Shown in pieces: positions 59,967-64,000 of a stretch of DNA of 64,000 nucleotides. Position numbers and translations under genes: made by a program. The DNA comes from WLXB01 sp040221475. GTDB lineage: Bacteria > Pseudomonadota > Alphaproteobacteria > Rhodospirillales > Rhodospirillaceae. The notes beneath the pieces were generated by a model. The model was not told the DNA's origin, searched no databases, and was given only the letters and a program-made list of their open reading frames with translations. The stretch spans positions 186,001 to 250,000 of the forward strand of contig JAVKEJ010000036.1 in assembly GCA_040221475.1 (NCBI GenBank), written 5' to 3'. Numbering within the stretch: the first letter of the stretch is position 1; each line of letters starts with the position of its first letter.

Positions 59967-60698
59967 TCAGGTGAGTCGTTTACCACCATCGCACGGCAAC
60001 ACAAGGCCAGTGAGAAACCCATTTGCCATGCACGCCATCACGGCTTCGGCGACATCTTCCGGCTGTCCGATGCGCCCCGCCGGCGTTTCAGCCGCCGACT
60101 GGGCATACATGCCCTTTCGAATATCATCGGGTATGCGGCTCCAGGCCGCAGTGTCTGTGAGCCCCGGCGAAACCGCATTGACCCGGCGCGGGGCCAGTTC
60201 AACGGCCAAGGTTTTGATCATGCCTTCCAAAGCGCCATTGACCGCGCCTAAGGCCGAGGCTGTGGGCACCGCTGCAATGGCCGAAGCCCCGGTGACGAGA
60301 GTGAGCGTCCCCTGCTTACTGAGTGCTTTGGCCCCGTGGTGCATGGCGCTGAGATACGGCCAGAACTTACCTTCAAACGTGTCGCGAAAGCCTTGGACCG
60401 GCACCTCCGTAAACGGCCCCAAAGACGCACCACCAGCCAGGGTAACAACCAGATGATCAACGCTGGAGAGGCCGTTAAAGAAAGCCGCGACGGCGGCGTC
60501 ATCGCCACAATCCAAAACCACTGTCGAAACCTCGGCACCCAGATCAGCCTGTGCCGCAGTGAGGCGCTCCTGTGAGCGCCCGGCAATGGTCACCACGGCC
60601 CCCTGCGCCAGCAGCCCCCGGGCCGTAGCCAAACCGATTCCGCTGGACCCGCCAATAACAATGGCTGACTGGCCCTTAAAGCGTGCTGTAAATGTCAT
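59967..60698 (-). CDS. SDR-family protein lacking the YxxxK pair
   Basis: A 243-residue protein. The cofactor turn is intact (IGGSSGIGLATA), and the serine position is present (VTGASAIAAV), but the tyrosine and lysine positions read L150 and N154 (SALGAVNGAL). Such Tyr-less SDRs occur widely and are presumed non-classical. It ends with LPCDGGKRLT. An AGGTGATAA site precedes the ATG. It is the last gene behind two amidohydrolase genes with a six-base gap, one operon. It is convergent with the intact SDR gene across the repeat cluster. Family firm, activity uncertain. Confidence 0.82.
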   Translation of the reverse strand: MTFTARFKGQSAIVIGGSSGIGLATARGLLAQGAVVTIAGRSQERLTAAQADLGAEVSTVVLDCGDDAAVAAFFNGLSSVDHLVVTLAGGASLGPFTEVPVQGFRDTFEGKFWPYLSAMHHGAKALSKQGTLTLVTGASAIAAVPTASALGAVNGALEGMIKTLAVELAPRRVNAVSPGLTDTAAWSRIPDDIRKGMYAQSAAETPAGRIGQPEDVAEAVMACMANGFLTGLVLPCDGGKRLT

Positions 60699-60704
60699 AC
60701 GTTA

Positions 60705-61979
60705 TCACCTGTACTGCATCGGCGTTGGATCGCTGAGGTTTTTGTAGCGGTCGCGCAAGCGGAGTTGTCGATTGTCTTGCGGCATCAGCTCGCCTTTGAT
60801 GAAGACATGTGTTGGGAGGGTGACGAGTTCTAACGGATCGCCTTCCCACACCACCACATCGGCGTCCATACCCGGCGCCAGGGTGCCGTAGTCATCGTCG
60901 ACATCAAACATCTCCGCGGGATTGCGGGTTATGGCTTTAAGCGCGGCGTCATAGGGCAAACCATTGGCGACGGCGATTCCGGCCAACTGAGTGATGTTGC
61001 GCGGGTTATTAAGATCGTTGAACGAAATGGTCGCGATGGCAAATTTCACACCGGCCTCGTACAACAGTCGCGCGTTGTCTTTGGTGGCGTAGATGTTATC
61101 GAAAGTGGTCGGCAGGTTGTTGGACGGATCAATGATTACCGCAATCTCTTCATCGGCCAGATCCTCAGCCACTTTCCAGGCTTCCCTTGCGCTGTTGAAA
61201 ATCATGCGGATGTCATAGTCGTCCGCGAGATCCATCAGGACGCGCATGTCAGCGGCGCGATTGACGTCCACCACCATGGGAATCTCCCCGCTCAAGACGA
61301 GCAAAAGCGCTTCAAGGTCCAGATGATGCAGGACGTACTCACGGGTTCGGTTCTTTTCAAAGTCGCGACGGTTTTTATCAAAGTGCAAGGCATCCTCAAA
61401 CGCTTGGCGCAAAAACACATCAAGTGCACCACGTGCACCGCCCATGACGCTAGCAGAACGACCGCCAAAAGACGTGTACAACGCCGCTTCACCTTCTTCG
61501 ACAATGTCGTCGTCGATGCCAAGATGAACTACGGCTCCAAGACCATCGAAGACGGCGCCCCACCCGGATGGCACTGTGACCGCCCGGGTAATGCCATCCA
61601 AACGTGTAATAGGAATCAACACTGAGTCTGGATTAATTCCGGCTGCGACATTAAAGGCCGCTGTAAACGGCGCACCGGATAGACCATAGTCCTCCGCGGC
61701 GTCGACTTGCCCGACTTCCAGCAAACCGATTTTGGTGACCACATTCATCAGGCCCGGTGTGACTGGACGGCCACCAGCATCGATGACGGTCGCACCGTCC
61801 GGAATTTCGACAGCGGCGCCGACCGCGACAATTTCATCGTCGTCAATCAACACGGTCGCCTTTTCAAGCACGCCGGCATCGGTCATCGTATGCACGGTGC
61901 CATTGATGATGGCGGTCACGTCTGCAGAAGCCGGGTGAGACAAAGCCAGCATCGCTGCCCCGAAAAGTAGCGCTCTCAT
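60705..61979 (-). CDS. Secreted amidohydrolase homologue without metal ligands
   Basis: A 424-residue protein with a signal peptide (about 1-19, ending PASA). The composite amidohydrolase fold is clear: a small beta domain at both ends (IINGTVHTMTDAG; LAPGMDADVVVWEGDPLE) and a TIM barrel between. The metal ligands are missing: the HxH motif reads VTK (V81-K83 in GLMNVVTKIG), the barrel histidine segments have no His (VVDVNRAADM, FNSAREAWKV), and the catalytic Asp segment reads SFNDLNN. It is encoded directly after, and coupled to, an intact amidohydrolase (ATGA overlap). It may be a structural partner of that enzyme in a heteromer. Family firm, role inferred. Confidence 0.87.
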   Translation of the reverse strand: MRALLFGAAMLALSHPASADVTAIINGTVHTMTDAGVLEKATVLIDDDEIVAVGAAVEIPDGATVIDAGGRPVTPGLMNVVTKIGLLEVGQVDAAEDYGLSGAPFTAAFNVAAGINPDSVLIPITRLDGITRAVTVPSGWGAVFDGLGAVVHLGIDDDIVEEGEAALYTSFGGRSASVMGGARGALDVFLRQAFEDALHFDKNRRDFEKNRTREYVLHHLDLEALLLVLSGEIPMVVDVNRAADMRVLMDLADDYDIRMIFNSAREAWKVAEDLADEEIAVIIDPSNNLPTTFDNIYATKDNARLLYEAGVKFAIATISFNDLNNPRNITQLAGIAVANGLPYDAALKAITRNPAEMFDVDDDYGTLAPGMDADVVVWEGDPLELVTLPTHVFIKGELMPQDNRQLRLRDRYKNLSDPTPMQYR

Positions 61980-63400
61980 TTCAGGTCTCCCTGCTCGGCA
62001 TACCCGACTTCAAAGTCAGACAAAAACTGTCTCGCAGGATCATCACGATCATAAGTCAGCGCGCCATCAATATAGACTTGCTCAGCCTGGGTGTAGACCG
62101 AGAACGGGTCACCATCCCACAGCACCACATCGGCCATCTTGCCCGGCTCCAAAGAGCCAGTTTGTTCGTCAAGCTCCAGCGCCTTAGCTGGATTAAGAGA
62201 CAACCAGGTCCAGGCGCGCGCCTTCGAAATATTCAACCCAATACGATTGCCGGCGGCCATGGCCTTGGCCGCTTCCTGATTCAAACGCTGAATCTCGACA
62301 TTTGAATCCGAGTGGACAATGGCACAGCCGTTTTCCGCCGCATCGACCAGGGCAATGTTTTCTCGAATGCCATCGAAGCTTTCGAGCTTAAAGCCCCACC
62401 AGTCGGCCCACATAGCCCCGCACACACCCGCCTCAGCCAACAGATCAGCAATCTTGTAGGCTTCCACGGCGTGATGGAAGGTGGTGACGTGATAGCCGAA
62501 CTCTTTGGCCATATCGAGCACCAGCGCCATTTCATCGGCGCGGTAACAATGCATCTGCACCAAGATGTCGCCGGACAGCGCCATCGCCAGGGTTTCCAGC
62601 TTTAAATCCCGCTTGGGGGGCTTAGCCGCCGGGTCGCCTTGTTGAACTTTTGAGTCATACAAATCCCAGTCGTATTGATACTGGAGTGCGTCGTACCAAC
62701 CATCGCGGTAGCCCGCGAAGTTGGCCATGCGGGTACTGGGACCGCTTTTGCTGCCATAGACACGTTTGGGATTCTCCCCGCAGGCCATTTTAAGGCCCTG
62801 CTTGGCACCCGGAAACTTCATGCCTTGGGTGGTGCGGGCGGGCACGTTTTTGACCACCACGGTGCGACCGCCAAACAGGTTGGCAGAGCCGACCGAGATA
62901 TGCTGTGTGGTGATACCGCCAGAGATGGCCCGACCGAAGGCCGGGTCTTGCGGCCATACAGCATGCTCGGTCCAGACCTGTGCGGTATTGGGCGAGGTGG
63001 CCTCATTCACATCTCCGGACTGTTCCGTATCCGGCACCGGGCCGATGCCAATGTGGGAATGAATATCGATAATCCCTGAGGTCACCCATTTTCCGGCGGC
63101 ATCCACCACAACGGCGTTGTCGGGAATGGCGATATTGGCCCCGATAGCGAGCACTTTGCCTTCGGCCATGACGATCGTGCCGTTGTCAATCTGCTGGCCA
63201 GCACCGTCCAGAATGGTCGCGCCAACCAAAGCGGTAACCGGCGCTGGGCGTGGCACATAGGTACTAGGATAGGGATTGCGATTAACAGAGGCCAGCAATT
63301 GTCCAGCTGCCGACTGTTCCGTTTGCGCCACAACCTCTGAGTCGGCGGCCATGGTCCAAGCTGCCACCAAAGCCGTGGCCGTGAATAAAATGCTGCGCAT
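61976..63400 (-). CDS. Secreted metal-dependent amidohydrolase
   Basis: A 474-residue protein with a signal peptide (about 1-26, ending VVAQ-like). The barrel has all expected metal positions: DIHSHIGIG, the H in VQMHCYRADEM, FHHAVEAY and the D in VHSDSNVEIQ. It thus should hydrolyse an amide, peptide or ring bond of an unknown periplasmic substrate, as imidazolonepropionase-type and Xaa-Pro-like amidohydrolases do. The ATG at 63400 has GGGAGGGG; the frame extends to 63469 without a ribosome site. It is first in an operon with the metal-less homologue and an SDR-like gene, and divergent from a family 5 binding protein gene. Family firm. Confidence 0.88.
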   Translation of the reverse strand: MRSILFTATALVAAWTMAADSEVVAQTEQSAAGQLLASVNRNPYPSTYVPRPAPVTALVGATILDGAGQQIDNGTIVMAEGKVLAIGANIAIPDNAVVVDAAGKWVTSGIIDIHSHIGIGPVPDTEQSGDVNEATSPNTAQVWTEHAVWPQDPAFGRAISGGITTQHISVGSANLFGGRTVVVKNVPARTTQGMKFPGAKQGLKMACGENPKRVYGSKSGPSTRMANFAGYRDGWYDALQYQYDWDLYDSKVQQGDPAAKPPKRDLKLETLAMALSGDILVQMHCYRADEMALVLDMAKEFGYHVTTFHHAVEAYKIADLLAEAGVCGAMWADWWGFKLESFDGIRENIALVDAAENGCAIVHSDSNVEIQRLNQEAAKAMAAGNRIGLNISKARAWTWLSLNPAKALELDEQTGSLEPGKMADVVLWDGDPFSVYTQAEQVYIDGALTYDRDDPARQFLSDFEVGYAEQGDLK

Positions 63401-63547
63401 GCGCCCCTCCCGTGTGTTCTGAACGTCCCATAAGATGTGCCTCACCCTACCCCATACCCTGGGGGGCAAAACAAGCGCGATTGCGTTGCAGCGCAGAACC
63501 CCGCAAAATCATTTCAGGATAGATACGGTATTAGGATTGGTTTACTC

Positions 63548-64000
63548 ATGAAACGTGCGCTGCACCTGACGATTTTGGCCTTGATGCTGGTGGCGTCTGC
63601 TCTGGCCCCCACCACAGTCAGCGCGGAGAAGGTGCTGCGAATCGGCACCGTGAGCTTACCGCAAGACCTGGGCAACCCCTATGGCTCGTACACCATCCCC
63701 TCTGTTGTGCCCGGACTGGCGGTGTTCGATTCTCTCACGGTCATCGACCTTGAGGGCACATTGCAGCCGTGGATCGCTGAGCGATGGGACAGCGTTGACC
63801 CGCTGACCTGGCATTTTTATTTGCGTCCGGATGTCTTTTTCTCAAATGGCGAGCCGTTTGATGCGGCGGCGGCGGCGGCAGCTCTGAATTATTTTGCCTC
63901 TGGTGATGGCCTGATTGAAGTGGTTGCCCAGTCGGTGATTGATGTCGCCAGCGCACGCGCCATCGACAGCTTGACCCTGGAGGTCAAAACCAAAGCGCCG
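63548..64000 (+). CDS. ABC transporter substrate-binding protein, family 5 (N-terminal part)
   Basis: The first 151 codons of a gene that leaves the window. Signal peptide (about 1-25, ending TVSA), then KVLRIGTVSLPQDLGNPYG and LAVFDSLTVIDLEGTLQPWIAERWD, the family 5 (oligopeptide/dipeptide/nickel) binding-protein N-terminus, followed by WHFYLRPDVFFSNGEPFDAAAAAAALNYF, all standard for the group. It should bind a peptide or related solute in the periplasm for an ABC importer. It is divergent from the amidohydrolase gene (147-base gap), so peptide capture and cleavage could be linked. Family firm, ligand inferred. Confidence 0.9.
   Translation, partial: MKRALHLTILALMLVASALAPTTVSAEKVLRIGTVSLPQDLGNPYGSYTIPSVVPGLAVFDSLTVIDLEGTLQPWIAERWDSVDPLTWHFYLRPDVFFSNGEPFDAAAAAAALNYFASGDGLIEVVAQSVIDVASARAIDSLTLEVKTKAP

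Noticed and set aside
1..64000. Prophage, insertion sequence, tRNA, integrase or attachment site
   Set aside because: No integrase, transposase or phage structural gene and no tRNA-like cloverleaf was seen on either strand by reading; short tRNAs could still be missed without a dedicated search.

Overview
The window is chromosomal DNA of a Gram-negative alphaproteobacterium, probably an aerobic, free-living heterotroph. Pointers are the pstSCAB-phoU-phoB operon with long alphaproteobacterial-type PstC and PstA, a DUF2336 protein, a DUF1289 protein, a single-domain QueF, MsrP and MsrQ, a TonB-dependent receptor, TRAP transport and many Tat-exported proteins. Genus cannot be fixed from the sequence. 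I see no tRNA, rRNA, insertion sequence, prophage or CRISPR array.

Layout. 0-3.6 kb: an IclR regulator heads a minus-strand set (NhaC antiporter, nitrilase-like protein, SDR running off the left edge). 3.8-10 kb: a glycosyltransferase-like gene, a very large pseudopilin-like protein with a lectin-like domain, glyoxalase I and a DUF2336 protein. 10.3-17.1 kb: apt, then the phosphate operon on the minus strand behind a three-site Pho box; no phoR is present. 17.2-24 kb: tkt-rpe, a PAS-PAS-GGDEF protein, msrQ and an MFS transporter. 24-36.8 kb: an autotransporter, a secreted SUMF1-like protein, a Tat-exported DUF1838 protein, msrP, two degenerate GGDEF proteins, trkH, an NTF2-like protein and a membrane protein. 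36.9-41 kb: two ATP-grasp-type proteins around a CocE/NonD hydrolase. 41.2-48.7 kb: a TonB-dependent receptor, a two-gene TAXI-TRAP importer, a Tam-like methyltransferase, small genes and queF. 48.8-56.2 kb: an accessory cluster of DUF1838 proteins (two intact, one decayed), a Tat-exported medium-chain dehydrogenase, a LytTR membrane regulator, two SDR-family proteins and a serine-hydrolase homologue. 56.3-60.7 kb: a DUF6249/ECF-sigma/membrane-protein module, a TPR-methyltransferase, two SDRs and an unusual repeat cluster. 60.7-64 kb: a pair of secreted amidohydrolases (one without metal ligands) divergent from a family 5 solute-binding protein that leaves the window.

How it may work together. 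The Pho genes form one phosphate-responsive unit. The TonB receptor and TAXI-TRAP system could carry one substrate across both membranes. The DUF1838/SDR/dehydrogenase clusters look catabolic and largely periplasmic, but their substrates cannot be read from sequence. A recurring oddity is the number of enzyme homologues that have lost catalytic residues: the nitrilase-like, beta-lactamase-like, amidohydrolase-like, SUMF1-like, two SDR-like and two GGDEF proteins. The strongest candidates for something undescribed are the pseudopilin-lectin protein (4.9-8.2 kb), the DUF1838/Tat-dehydrogenase cluster (48.8-56.2 kb), and the active/inactive amidohydrolase pair (60.7-63.4 kb).
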